Shown here piece by piece: positions 9,067-16,643 of a stretch of 64,000 nt of DNA. Position 1 is the first letter of the stretch, and every line of letters begins with the position of its first letter. Under the pieces are notes generated by a model. It did no database searches and had not been told where the DNA came from. It worked only from the letters and a program-made list of their open reading frames with translations. This stretch comes from Solirubrobacterales bacterium (lineage in GTDB: Bacteria > Actinomycetota > Thermoleophilia > Solirubrobacterales > Solirubrobacteraceae): positions 17,120 through 81,119 of the forward strand of contig DAHUYQ010000001.1 in assembly GCA_027315115.1 (NCBI GenBank). Reading direction: 5' to 3'. Made by a program: the position numbers and the translations under genes.

Positions 9067-9639
9067 TTGGTGCAGGGCGCGATCCGGTTCTTGCAACGCC
9101 TGAGCCCGGCGGGCAAGATCGCGCTCGCCGCGGGTGCGCTGGTCGCGTGCGTGGCCCTGCTCACGCTCGCGAGCGTGCTGGTCGGCGAAGAATCGGGGTC
9201 CAACCGGCCCGTCGGCAGCTCCGCTCCGCAGGCCGTGGACGACGGCGCGCTGCAAGGCGGCTGCACGCTGGCACGCGAAGACGGCGCCCTGGAACAGATA
9301 ACGCTCAGAGGCAAGCTGGTCTCCGGCTCGGTTTGCCAGGCATTCGCCGCCTACCTGGAAGAAAACGTCGGCGTGGAAGAACACACCTGGATCGCGCGCA
9401 GGCCCGCGACGGCGATCGCCCGCGCGAACTGCTCATCGTCCTCCTGCCATGTGACGCCGGCATGCCGAGCGGGCATCGCGGGCGCCCGAGCGCCCAAGCG
9501 GCCGATCTCCTTCGTGGTCGAAGCCGAAGAAGCATTCGACGAGCTGCACTACGACACCGTCTACGCCCACAGCGTCTGCGAGCTGCTCGACGGCCGCATC
9601 GAAATCCGGCGCTTCATCGACCACTACCTGGCACGGTGA
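9067..9639 (+). CDS. Membrane-anchored, cysteine-containing protein of unknown function
   Basis: This frame gives 190 aa from TTG, or 189 aa from the adjacent GTG at 9070, which is equally possible. An N-terminal hydrophobic segment (AGKIALAAGALVACVALLTLASVLVG, about residues 15-40) follows a short basic start, so the rest is probably outside the membrane. The outer part has six cysteines (GGCTLARE, GSVCQAF, NCSSSSCHVTPACRAG, HSVCELL) that could form disulfides. The ending EIRRFIDHYLAR looks like a folded domain. I do not recognise the family. It stands alone, 132 bases after ogt. Confidence 0.55.
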   Translation: MVQGAIRFLQRLSPAGKIALAAGALVACVALLTLASVLVGEESGSNRPVGSSAPQAVDDGALQGGCTLAREDGALEQITLRGKLVSGSVCQAFAAYLEENVGVEEHTWIARRPATAIARANCSSSSCHVTPACRAGIAGARAPKRPISFVVEAEEAFDELHYDTVYAHSVCELLDGRIEIRRFIDHYLAR

Positions 9640-9683
9640 GCAGGATCGGCGTGACTTGTCGAGACAGCTACTAACCTGCGCTC

Positions 9684-10142
9684 ATGCCTTACACCAGACA
9701 AGAGGGCCAGCAGCAGCTTCTCGACTCGATCGAGCGGGCAAGCCAGGAGATCGGCGTGGCGCTCGCCGCCGTCGGCGAGGCGCACGAGCAGCTCGACGAG
9801 CAGGCCGCCGATCGCCTGGAGGCACAGATGTTTCGTCCGCTGCAACGCGCCTATGCTCTTGCCCGCCGCACCCGCACCGAGTTCGCGGCTCGCAGCGGCC
9901 TGCTCGCCGGCGGGCTGGAGGCGCAGACCCGCGGCGCCCCCGCGAGAGGCGCGAAGGGCTTCGTCGAAGACGCGGTGCAGGCGGTGGAGGAGGCAGACGC
10001 CACGCTCGCGCAGCTTCAGGACTCGATGCTGCCCGTCGAGGTCGGCGACACGGATCTGCGCTCCGGTCTGAGCTCGGTGCGCGAGCTGATCGGCCAGGTG
10101 CCGCCCGCCGCGCGCGAGATGCTTCGCACGTTCGGGCGCTGA
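9684..10142 (+). CDS. Conserved-looking helical protein of unknown function
   Basis: 152 aa, almost wholly alpha-helical, with long amphipathic stretches (QQQLLDSIERASQEIGVALAAVGEAHEQLDEQAADRLEAQ and AVQAVEEADATLAQLQDSM). There are no membrane segments, signal peptide or cysteines. It is 44 bases after the previous gene on the same strand. Codon use and length suggest a real cytoplasmic protein; the function cannot be read from the sequence. Confidence 0.6.
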   Translation: MPYTRQEGQQQLLDSIERASQEIGVALAAVGEAHEQLDEQAADRLEAQMFRPLQRAYALARRTRTEFAARSGLLAGGLEAQTRGAPARGAKGFVEDAVQAVEEADATLAQLQDSMLPVEVGDTDLRSGLSSVRELIGQVPPAAREMLRTFGR

Positions 10143-10147
10143 GGGGC

Positions 10148-10238
10148 GAGGGCGCGCACGGGCGCGCACGCCCTCGGGCCGGGCCGGCCACCCGGGACCG
10201 CGCGGAGCGCCGGGGAACGGGCGGGCCGCGCGCGGCCC
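10148..10238. terminator. Two GC-rich hairpins between convergent genes
   Basis: GAGGGCG pairs with CGCCCTC at 10148-10175, and a perfect 16-bp palindrome (GGGCCGCG/CGCGGCCC) lies at 10223-10238. The first suits termination of the upstream plus-strand gene and the second that of the opposing ABC permease gene. Confidence 0.45.
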
Positions 10239-10260
10239 ATCAGGCCATGACGCGTGACCC

Positions 10261-11070
10261 TCAGTCGATCGCGCGGCGATAGAAGCCGCGCACCCCGATG
10301 CTCATCAGCACCGCCAGCGCGCCGGCTAGCACGAGCAGGCAGATCCAGGGTTCGATATGCGGCACCGAGGGCACGAGCGCGGCCCGCATCGCCTCGCTGA
10401 CATAGGTCATCGGGTTGGCCGCGGTGACGTACTGAAACCACGGCAGACGCGAGAGCGAGGGCCATGGGTACTGGCTGCAGCCGGTGAACAGCAGCGGCGT
10501 GAAAACCAGCGAGAAGACGATGTTGATCCTGTTGGGGACCACGAGCGTGCCCATCACCAGCCCAAGCCCCGCCCCCAGGAGGCTCCCGAGCACGAGCACC
10601 ACCACCAGCAGCGGCACGCCGCTCCAGCGCCACGGGATCGAGCCCAGCACCAGGATCCCGACGGGGATCATGATCGAGGTGGCGATAATCGCCCGCATCG
10701 TGGCGAACAGCACCTTCTCGGCGGCCACAAGGCCCGTGGCCATCGGCGCCAGCAGCCTGTCCTCGATCTCCTTGGTCCAGCCGAACTCGACCACCAATGG
10801 GAAGGCCAGCGTCTGCATGCCGGTGATAACCGCCGTCAGCGCGAGCAGCCCTGGGAAGAGCAGGTCCGAATAGCCGTTCTGGGTGTAGCCGAGGCTGCTG
10901 AGCACCTTGCCGAAGACGAACAGCAGGAACAGCGGCTGCAGGATCACCTGCGCCAGGAAGACGGGCAGCTCCGACCAGGTCACGTAGACGTCGCGGCGCA
11001 GCACCGCGAAGAACGTGCGCGCCTGGCCGCCGGAGGCGCCCGCGGGCGCCGTTTCCGCGACCGCGCTCAT
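10261..11070 (-). CDS. ABC-2 type exporter permease
   Basis: The 269-aa membrane protein has about six hydrophobic segments, including VFLAQVILQPLFLLFVFGKV, LLFPGLLALTAVITGMQTLAF, IIATSIMIPVGILVLGSIP and LLVLAGALAVLMSIGVRGFYRRA. The arrangement matches DrrB/NodJ-type ABC-2 permeases, which export drugs, lipids or polysaccharides. Its ATG overlaps the TGA of the ATPase gene (ATGA), so the pair makes one exporter. The cargo is unknown. Confidence 0.88.
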   Translation of the reverse strand: MSAVAETAPAGASGGQARTFFAVLRRDVYVTWSELPVFLAQVILQPLFLLFVFGKVLSSLGYTQNGYSDLLFPGLLALTAVITGMQTLAFPLVVEFGWTKEIEDRLLAPMATGLVAAEKVLFATMRAIIATSIMIPVGILVLGSIPWRWSGVPLLVVVLVLGSLLGAGLGLVMGTLVVPNRINIVFSLVFTPLLFTGCSQYPWPSLSRLPWFQYVTAANPMTYVSEAMRAALVPSVPHIEPWICLLVLAGALAVLMSIGVRGFYRRAID

Positions 11071-12125
11071 CGCAGCTTGCGCCCGGTCAGGTGGATGAAC
11101 ACGTCCTCCAGCGTCGGCGTGCCGATCTCCACGGCGCTGAGCTGCAGCCCGTGCCGCTCGAGCACCGCGGCCGCGGGCGCGAGCAGGGCCGGCGCCGGGC
11201 CGCCGAGGTAGAGCCGCAGCCGCAGCTCCGGGCCCTGCCCCGAGTCTTCTCCGACCGACTCGACGCGCTGCACGTCCGGCAGCGCGCCCAGCGCATCCAG
11301 CAGGCCCTCGGGAGCTCCGGCGCCCTCCGGCGCGTGCGCGCTGAGCTCCAGCGTCGTGCTGCCGGGCAGCGAGTGGATCAGCGCCTGCGGCGTGTCGAGC
11401 GCCAGGATGCGACCGTGGTCCATGATCGCGACCCGGTCGGAGAGCTCGGCGGCCTCGTGCATGTCGTGGGTGGTCAGCATCAGCGTCACGCCGCGCTCCT
11501 TCAGCTCTCTCAGACGATCCCAGACGAACAGCCGCGCCGCGGGGTCCAGGCCGGTCGAGGGCTCGTCCAGGAACAGCACCTGCGGCCGGTGCATCAGCGC
11601 GCGGGCGATCATCACCCGCTGCGCCTGGCCCCCTGAGAAGAGATCCGGCTTGACGCCGGCGCGCTCGCCGAGCCCGAACTGTGCCAGCAACTCGTCCGCG
11701 CGTGCCCGCGCCTCGGCCTTGCCGACACCGTGGTAGGCGGCGTGGAAGACGAGGTTGTCGCGGATCGAGAGCGAGCGGTCGAGGTTGCTGCGCTGTGGCA
11801 CGACCGCGAGCTTCGACCGCGCCTCCACCGGGTTGCGCGCCACGTCGAGCCCGTCGATCGCCGCCGTGCCGGAGGTGGGACGCACGCGCGTGGTGAGCAT
11901 CCCGACGGTCGTGGTCTTGCCCGCGCCGTTGGGGCCGAGCAGCGCGAAGACCTCGCCCCGGCGGACCTCGAAGGAGACCCCGTCGACGGCGTTGACCGGG
12001 GACTTCGGATAGCGCTTGACGAGGCTCTGCACCAGGACGGCGGGCAGGGCGGGCGCGGCGATTGGGACGGGCGCCGGCGTGGAGCCCGTGGCCGCTTGCT
12101 CATCTGGGAGGGACGCGCGCTCCAC
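11067..12125 (-). CDS. ABC transporter ATP-binding protein, DrrA type
   Basis: The 352-aa ATPase has Walker A GPNGAGKTT, signature motif FSGGQAQRVMIARAL and Walker B VLFLDEPSTGLDP with the H-loop TTHDMHEAAEL. The C-terminal extension after residue 250 (TLELSAHAPEGAGAPEGLLDAL ... VFIHLTGRKLR) is the regulatory tail typical of DrrA-like drug and lipid exporters. A 35-residue Ala/Pro-rich N-terminus precedes the ATPase fold, so the GTG start may be early. It is coupled to the permease downstream. Confidence 0.9.
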   Translation of the reverse strand: MERASLPDEQAATGSTPAPVPIAAPALPAVLVQSLVKRYPKSPVNAVDGVSFEVRRGEVFALLGPNGAGKTTTVGMLTTRVRPTSGTAAIDGLDVARNPVEARSKLAVVPQRSNLDRSLSIRDNLVFHAAYHGVGKAEARARADELLAQFGLGERAGVKPDLFSGGQAQRVMIARALMHRPQVLFLDEPSTGLDPAARLFVWDRLRELKERGVTLMLTTHDMHEAAELSDRVAIMDHGRILALDTPQALIHSLPGSTTLELSAHAPEGAGAPEGLLDALGALPDVQRVESVGEDSGQGPELRLRLYLGGPAPALLAPAAAVLERHGLQLSAVEIGTPTLEDVFIHLTGRKLR

Positions 12126-12173
12126 CCCAAGCAGGCTAATGAGAACCTGCGGCGACCGCCCGGCGGTCCCCGC

Positions 12174-13028
12174 TCAGCGCTTGTGCCTGGCGGCGCGGCC
12201 GTGCCGGCGCGGTCCGCGTCTGCGGGCGCCTCGCTCCACGGCGGCCTGCTTCTTGGCCGCCGAGGCCGAGAGCGCGGTGTTGTAGGCCGCGAGCAGGTTG
12301 GCCTGCGATTCGCCGGAGGTCTGACCGAAGGCGGGCAGATCCTGCGCGTTGGTGGCGCCGAGCGGCAGCATGCCGAGCTCCAGGTGGGGCGCCGAGGAGA
12401 TGCCGACAGATCCGCAGCCGACGTCGGCGATCGGCTCGCCGGCGCTCACCTTGGCGCCCACCGGCACGAGGTCGGGCGCGGCGTGCCCGTAGTAGACGTA
12501 GCGTCCGGCGAGCTCGCCGCTTTCGATGCGCAGGACCGGGGCGTAGGGCCCGAAGCCGCCGATGCCCTCGTGCACGATCGTGCCGCTCGCCACCGCGAGC
12601 TCGACCAGATGGCCCCCGCACTGGTTGGCATTGCCGCCCAGGTCGACGCCCTGGTCGAGCGTCCACCACCGCTTGGGCGCGACGGCCTTCAGCGGGTAGA
12701 GCGGAAACACCCAGCCGGCCTTGTCCAGCGGGTATGGGCTGTGTGCGTAGAGAGAGGCGGTCTGGCCGCTGCCGCTGACGGGCGCCGTGCCGCCGGACGC
12801 ATCGGCGGAGCCGCCGGCTTCGCCTTCGCCGGAGCTGGCCGTGCCGCTGGGCGGAGCGCTGGCCGGCGGAGCCTGCGTGCTCGCCACCGCGCCGCCGGTG
12901 CTGCTCATGCTCGTCTGCGTGGCCAGCGCCACGGACACGGGTCCCGCGAGCGCAAGAGCGAGCATCGCCGATGCCCACGCGACGCCGGATCTGGATATGG
13001 GCGCAAGGCGGCGCCTTCTCCGCTTCAT
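12174..13028 (-). CDS. Secreted M23 (LytM)-like cell-wall protein with altered metal ligands
   Basis: The 284-aa product starts at the ATG at 13028, which follows GAGAAGAGAGAG. A signal peptide follows (basic [10 protein letters not shown], then [23 protein letters not shown]). After a Ser/Gly/Ala linker comes a LytM/M23 fold: [56 protein letters not shown] and APHLELG. In active M23 endopeptidases zinc is held by HxxxD and HxH; here the first His is replaced (DQGVD, about residues 124-128) and HxH is HLE (about 215-217). The fold is clear but catalysis is doubtful; it may be a binding protein or amidase activator. A c-di-AMP riboswitch lies directly upstream. The C-terminus is basic. Confidence 0.8.
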   Translation of the reverse strand: MKRRRRRLAPISRSGVAWASAMLALALAGPVSVALATQTSMSSTGGAVASTQAPPASAPPSGTASSGEGEAGGSADASGGTAPVSGSGQTASLYAHSPYPLDKAGWVFPLYPLKAVAPKRWWTLDQGVDLGGNANQCGGHLVELAVASGTIVHEGIGGFGPYAPVLRIESGELAGRYVYYGHAAPDLVPVGAKVSAGEPIADVGCGSVGISSAPHLELGMLPLGATNAQDLPAFGQTSGESQANLLAAYNTALSASAAKKQAAVERGARRRGPRRHGRAARHKR

Positions 13029-13040
13029 CTCTCTCTTCTC

Positions 13041-13160
13041 GTCGGCCGGCGGGGTTAGCTGACGGGCTGGCGACGTGCGCCTCCCACGGAACACCGTGGA
13101 ACTCGCCCCAACAACTTGGTTCCCCCACTCCCAGGCGGGGCCTGGGATTAGGCGGCTGCA
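13041..13160 (-). ncRNA. c-di-AMP (ydaO/yuaA) riboswitch
   Basis: On the minus strand this leader contains the ydaO hallmarks in order: a 5' GCCGCCTAATCCC, GGGGGAACC, TTGGGGCGAG, a variable hairpin (TTCCACGGTG...CCGTGGGAGG) and the near-invariant CCCGTCAGCTAAC at 13054-13066, closed by CGCCGGC. This class binds cyclic di-AMP and in actinobacteria usually controls cell-wall hydrolase genes. The aptamer ends only about 13 bases before the ATG of the M23-like gene, next to its purine-rich ribosome site. There is no room for a separate terminator after it, which suggests translational control. Confidence 0.85.
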
Positions 13161-13240
13161 AGCCTACTGGATTGCACGGCGGATTGCAGAACGTGCAGGA
13201 TCTCGTACTGCGCGGCGTCCGCGGCGCGCCTCGGGGAGTG

Positions 13241-13333
13241 CGCGCATCTGGGCGCCCGCGCGCATCTGGGCGCCCGCGCGCATCTGGGCGCCCGCGCGCC
13301 TCGCAGCGCCGCCCGCGCGCATCTGGGCGCCCG
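13241..13333. repeat. 18-bp direct repeat array, four copies
   Basis: The unit CGCGCATCTGGGCGCCCG occurs in tandem at 13241-13258, 13259-13276 and 13277-13294, and again at 13316-13333 after a 21-bp spacer. Each unit contains the palindrome GGGCGCCC. A related CGCGCCTC element flanks and separates the copies. The array lies just past the stop of the NlpC/P60 gene and upstream of the riboswitch, between two cell-wall genes read in the same direction. Stacked hairpins in the NlpC mRNA tail are one possible role. Confidence 0.85.
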
Positions 13334-13339
13334 CGCGCC

Positions 13340-14371
13340 TCAGAGCACCCGGCGCGCCCAGGCGAAGCTTTCGCGCAGCCAGCCCACCGTCAGCGGAAGG
13401 ACGTAGACGCCCTGTTCTGAGGAGTGGATCACCCATCCGTTCCCAAGCGCGAGCCCCTCGTGGATCACGTTGGACTCGGTCGCCTTGGAGTTGAAGTGGG
13501 CGCTGCCGAAGAACAGCAGGTCGCCCGGCTGCACGTCTTCCATCCTGATCCGCTGCGAGTTGGGGATTTCGCCGGCCTGTTCCGCAGCCGTGCGGCCGAG
13601 GATGTTCGCGCCCCAAGGCAGACCCGAGACCTTGTAGACGCGCCAGATGAACCCGGAGCAGTCGTAGCCGCCGTGTTCCAGGCCGTCTTCGGTGCCGTCG
13701 GTCGTGCCGCCCCACACGTAGGGCATCCCGATCTTGGAGACGGCGATCCGCAGCACCTCGAGCTGGTCAGGCGTGTAGGTCGGCAGCGAGAAGGTGGAGA
13801 GCTCTTCCTTCGCGGACTGGATCTCCCAGACCGAGAGCCCCAGCGCGACCGCGAATGAGTGCGCGGCTTCGGCGCGCGTGATCAGATTCCAGGGGTATAG
13901 CTCCAGGCGGTCTTCGCCGGCAGGGTGGTCGTAGCGCAGGCCGAGGTAGCGCGCGACCACCTCGGTGCCGAAGTAGCCGGGCGGCTGAAGGCGCGCTTCT
14001 TCGGCGACCTTCTGGACCGACCGCGCGACTTCGGCCAGGCCGAGCTGCTTGACCAGCAGCGCATCGAAGCGAACCAGCGTCAGCGGCTGGCCGGCCGGGG
14101 CCACGACCACAGGCGGGGCTTCCTCGCGCGCGCCAAGCGCGGCCAGCGCGGCGTCATCGGCGGCGGCGGAGAGCGGCTTTGCGCCCTGAAAGCCCGTCGA
14201 GCCGAGCGGCCCCATCAGGCCCGCGCTCACCACCTGCCGCTGCTGCGTGAAGTCCCAGTCGCCCGCCGTGTAGGGACGACGCGGGCCCGGCTGGGCATGG
14301 TGCGGGGCCGAATGGGCGTTGCGTCGGGCCGAATGGCCGTTGCGCTGCGCGCCGAGAGCGCCCTGCGCCAT
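13340..14371 (-). CDS. Secreted NlpC/P60 peptidoglycan hydrolase (N-terminus interrupted)
   Basis: From the first ATG the frame gives 343 aa. The C-terminal 150 residues are an NlpC/P60 domain: YVWGGTT, catalytic Cys in GYDCSGFIWRVY, VQPGDLLFFG and catalytic His in NVIHEGLALGNGWVIHSSEQG. The middle (MARYLGLRYDHPAGEDRLELYPWN-like region, EAAHSFAVALGLSVWEI) resembles an S-layer-type or helical wall-binding segment. A secretion signal is expected. It is encoded in the same frame upstream of this ATG (LRALGAATIACLTLALPMAQGA, 14372-14425), but no ATG, GTG or TTG opens that stretch. The nearest ATGs (14444, 14450) are one frame off, suggesting a single-base indel or a rare ATC start at 14440. Confidence 0.8.
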   Translation of the reverse strand: MAQGALGAQRNGHSARRNAHSAPHHAQPGPRRPYTAGDWDFTQQRQVVSAGLMGPLGSTGFQGAKPLSAAADDAALAALGAREEAPPVVVAPAGQPLTLVRFDALLVKQLGLAEVARSVQKVAEEARLQPPGYFGTEVVARYLGLRYDHPAGEDRLELYPWNLITRAEAAHSFAVALGLSVWEIQSAKEELSTFSLPTYTPDQLEVLRIAVSKIGMPYVWGGTTDGTEDGLEHGGYDCSGFIWRVYKVSGLPWGANILGRTAAEQAGEIPNSQRIRMEDVQPGDLLFFGSAHFNSKATESNVIHEGLALGNGWVIHSSEQGVYVLPLTVGWLRESFAWARRVL

Positions 14372-14600
14372 CGGGAGCGCGAGCGTCAGGCAGGCGATCG
14401 TGGCTGCGCCCAGAGCGCGAAGTGAAGCGGTGGCAGCGATGCATGATCATCGGCCAGCGGAACGGACCGCATGAGCGGCGCGCCTGCCGTCTGGACCGCC
14501 GCAAGCGCGCTTTCACCCGGCCCCCGCCCGCGCCCGCCGCCTGGGCGTGCAGTGCGTCACAGACGCGGCGTCACCGGGCGTTGAGCCGCGCGCGTGGGCT

Positions 14601-15536
14601 TCAGCCCGCAGGCGCGAGCGGCGGCGCCGGATACGGCAGCGCCTGCCCCGCCAGCCCCGCGATCAGGTTCTCCACCGCGCGCTGCGCCATCGCCTCGCGG
14701 GCGGCACGGGTGGCGCTGCCGATGTGAGGCAGCACGATCAGGTTGGGCGCCTGGAAGAGTGGATCCTCGACGGGCAGCGGCTCGGGATCGGTGACGTCGA
14801 GCCCGGCGCCGGCGATCCAGCCCTCTTGCAGCGCTCGACGCAGCGCAACCTGGTCCACGAGCCCGCCGCGACCGGTGTTGATCAGGATCGCGGAGGGCTT
14901 CATCGCCTTCAGCGCCGCCTCGTCGACCAGGCGATAGGTCTCGGGCGTCTGCGGCACGTGCAGCGAGACGACGTCCGCCTGCGCGAGCTCGGCGCGCAGG
15001 TCGAAGCCGCGGCCCAGCAGCCGCACCTGCATCCCGAATGCCCGCGCGCGCTCGCCCACTGCCGACCCGATCCGGCCGGCCCCGATCACCGCGAGCACGG
15101 CGCCGCGCAACTCCAGGCCAAGCCAGCCCGAAGGCTCCCATGTGCGCCAGCGTCCCTCACGCGCCGCGCGCTGCGCCTCGGGCAGGTGCCGCGCGACGGC
15201 GAGCAGCAGCGCCATCGTCAGGTCCGCGGTCGCGTCGGTGAGCACGTCGGGAGTCCGCCCCACGCCTACGCCCCGTGCCGCGGCGGCCCCGAGATCGACG
15301 TTGTCGGTTCCGACGGCATAGTTGGAGATGACCCGCAGCCTGGGCGCCGCCGAGATCAGCTCCGCGTCGATCCGGTCTGAGAGCATGCACAGCAGCCCCT
15401 CGACCTCGCCGATCCGCCGCATCAGCCACTCGCGCTCCACCGGCAGCTCGCCGGGCCACACCTCGACCTCGTGCCGCCCACGCAATCGATCCAGCGCCTC
15501 GCCGGGCAGCGCACGTGTCACCAGGCAACGGGCCAT
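14601..15536 (-). CDS. D-2-hydroxyacid dehydrogenase (glyoxylate/hydroxypyruvate reductase-like)
   Basis: The 311-aa NAD(P)-dependent oxidoreductase has the dinucleotide motif VIGAGRIGSAVG. The catalytic residues are Arg in INTGRGGLVD, Glu in DVTDPEPLPVEDPLF and His in LPHIGSATRAAREAM. Spacing fits GyaR-type glyoxylate reductases better than full-length phosphoglycerate dehydrogenase, because no C-terminal ACT domain is present. Substrate specificity is inferred. The ATG at 15536 is preferred over an in-frame GTG at 15545. Confidence 0.87.
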   Translation of the reverse strand: MARCLVTRALPGEALDRLRGRHEVEVWPGELPVEREWLMRRIGEVEGLLCMLSDRIDAELISAAPRLRVISNYAVGTDNVDLGAAAARGVGVGRTPDVLTDATADLTMALLLAVARHLPEAQRAAREGRWRTWEPSGWLGLELRGAVLAVIGAGRIGSAVGERARAFGMQVRLLGRGFDLRAELAQADVVSLHVPQTPETYRLVDEAALKAMKPSAILINTGRGGLVDQVALRRALQEGWIAGAGLDVTDPEPLPVEDPLFQAPNLIVLPHIGSATRAAREAMAQRAVENLIAGLAGQALPYPAPPLAPAG

Positions 15537-15676
15537 GGCCGGCACGATAGCCCGCCGGCGGAGGGCCGGCCGCGCGCCGAGGGCCGCGCTCAGCGGTGGT
15601 CGCCGGGCGGCCGCGAGGCCGGCTCGTGATCGCTCCCCTGGAGCGTGCGATTTCAGCGCTGTACGATGTAGGCCGC

Positions 15677-15749
15677 GCCGACGTAGCTCAGCCGGTAGAG
15701 CACCTCCATGGTAAGGAGGGGGTCAGGGGTTCGAGTCCCCTCGTCGGCT
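15677..15749 (+). tRNA. tRNA-Thr (GGT anticodon)
   Basis: A 73-nt cloverleaf with acceptor GCCGACG/CGTCGGC, D-arm GCTC/GAGC, anticodon stem CCTCC/GGAGG around loop ATGGTAA (anticodon GGT, reading ACC) and T-stem AGGGG/CCCCT with loop TTCGAGT. The 3' CCA is not encoded. A TACGAT box at 15662-15667 is a plausible -10 element. Confidence 0.96.
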
Positions 15750-15822
15750 TGCGTAGGCACTGCTCTGCGAAGCCAAAGCAGGCCATCCATTCGATCCCGG
15801 ATGCGTCAGTCTCGCGCACTGG

Positions 15823-16440
15823 TCAGCGCCGACGGGCTGCATCCTGACGCAGGTGCCGACCAGACGGCGTGAACCCCTTCACGCGCGGCGCGTCGCGAAA
15901 GCCGAGCTGCCGCAGGACGGCAATCGCCTCAGGACGATTGGCAGCGTCCATGTCGACGTATCCACCACGCTGAGTGCGCTCGCTGATCACGTGTGCGTAC
16001 TGCTTGAGCAGCCGCGCCACAGCGAGGCTTCTCGCATAGAGCTCTGGGCCGCCACCGGCATCGACTCGTGTGCCAAGGGCAGTGATGAGCAGCGGTCGGC
16101 CGGGACCGTCATGCAAGTGATAGCTGAGCACGGCGATCACCTGCTGACTCGCCAACTCGATCGCGTATATCCGGCGCCCCCCGCTCGCCGGAAGCTCGAT
16201 TGACCACCTCGCGCACCGCCCGGTCGAAGTGCGCCCGCGGCAGGAACTGCTCGCGCGTCCAGATGCGGTGACCGCAGGTCCGCCTCGCCCCGGCACGGGC
16301 AAGCGGTGGTCGATGCGAACCGTCGTCCGCTCGCCGAACCCTGTGCCCTTCGACCTGATCGTCACCGCGCCCTCAATGCTCATAGCAGGCCCGGCGTGAA
16401 TCTCCGCGCACACGCGGTCTCGAAGATAGTTGTCGCTCAC
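15823..16440 (-). pseudogene. Frameshifted acyltransferase-like gene
   Basis: The minus-strand frame of 205 aa has a protein-like C-terminal half (RRIYAIELASQQVIAVLSYHLHDG ... LAVARLLKQYAHVISERTQRGGYVDMDAANRPEAIAVLRQLGFRDA) that resembles the end of a GNAT-like acetyltransferase. The N-terminal half in this frame is not protein-like. A neighbouring frame does read sensibly over about 16185-16275 (HRIWTREQFLPRAHFDRAVREVV). The two frames meet at a run of six G on the coding strand near 16184, a classic indel site. The gene is probably broken, or the base call is wrong. It lies just downstream of tRNA-Thr, on the opposite strand. Confidence 0.5.
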
Positions 16441-16465
16441 TGCACGACGATGCTACGCACGGTCC

Positions 16466-16507
16466 CGGTTGCGCTAGCGCTCTGAAGCCTCCTGGCAAGC
16501 GCAACCG
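16466..16507. other. Hairpin in the divergent spacer before nrdJ
   Basis: A perfect 10-bp inverted repeat (CGGTTGCGCT and AGCGCAACCG) with a 22-nt loop, between the start of the broken acyltransferase gene and nrdJ. It could be an operator or an RNA structure in either leader. The loop on the minus strand contains GCCAGGAGGC, which is similar to a B12 box, but the rest of a cobalamin riboswitch is not visible. Confidence 0.4.
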
Positions 16508-16643
16508 ACACATGGGCGCAGACGCTTCTCCGGCTGGAGCCAACCCACGCCCGCCCACGACCCCCATCTCCGTAGTTTCCAGCCCCCGCCTCCGAGCCTG
16601 CTACCGATGAGCCGCGCGGGCGCTTGCTCGACGATCGTTGCTC

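Noticed and set aside
13241..13333. CRISPR array
   Set aside because: Units are only 18 bp, mostly without spacers, and no cas genes are present.
16466..16507. Cobalamin riboswitch upstream of nrdJ
   Set aside because: A B12-box-like stretch occurs, but on the opposite strand, and none of the other conserved core elements is visible.
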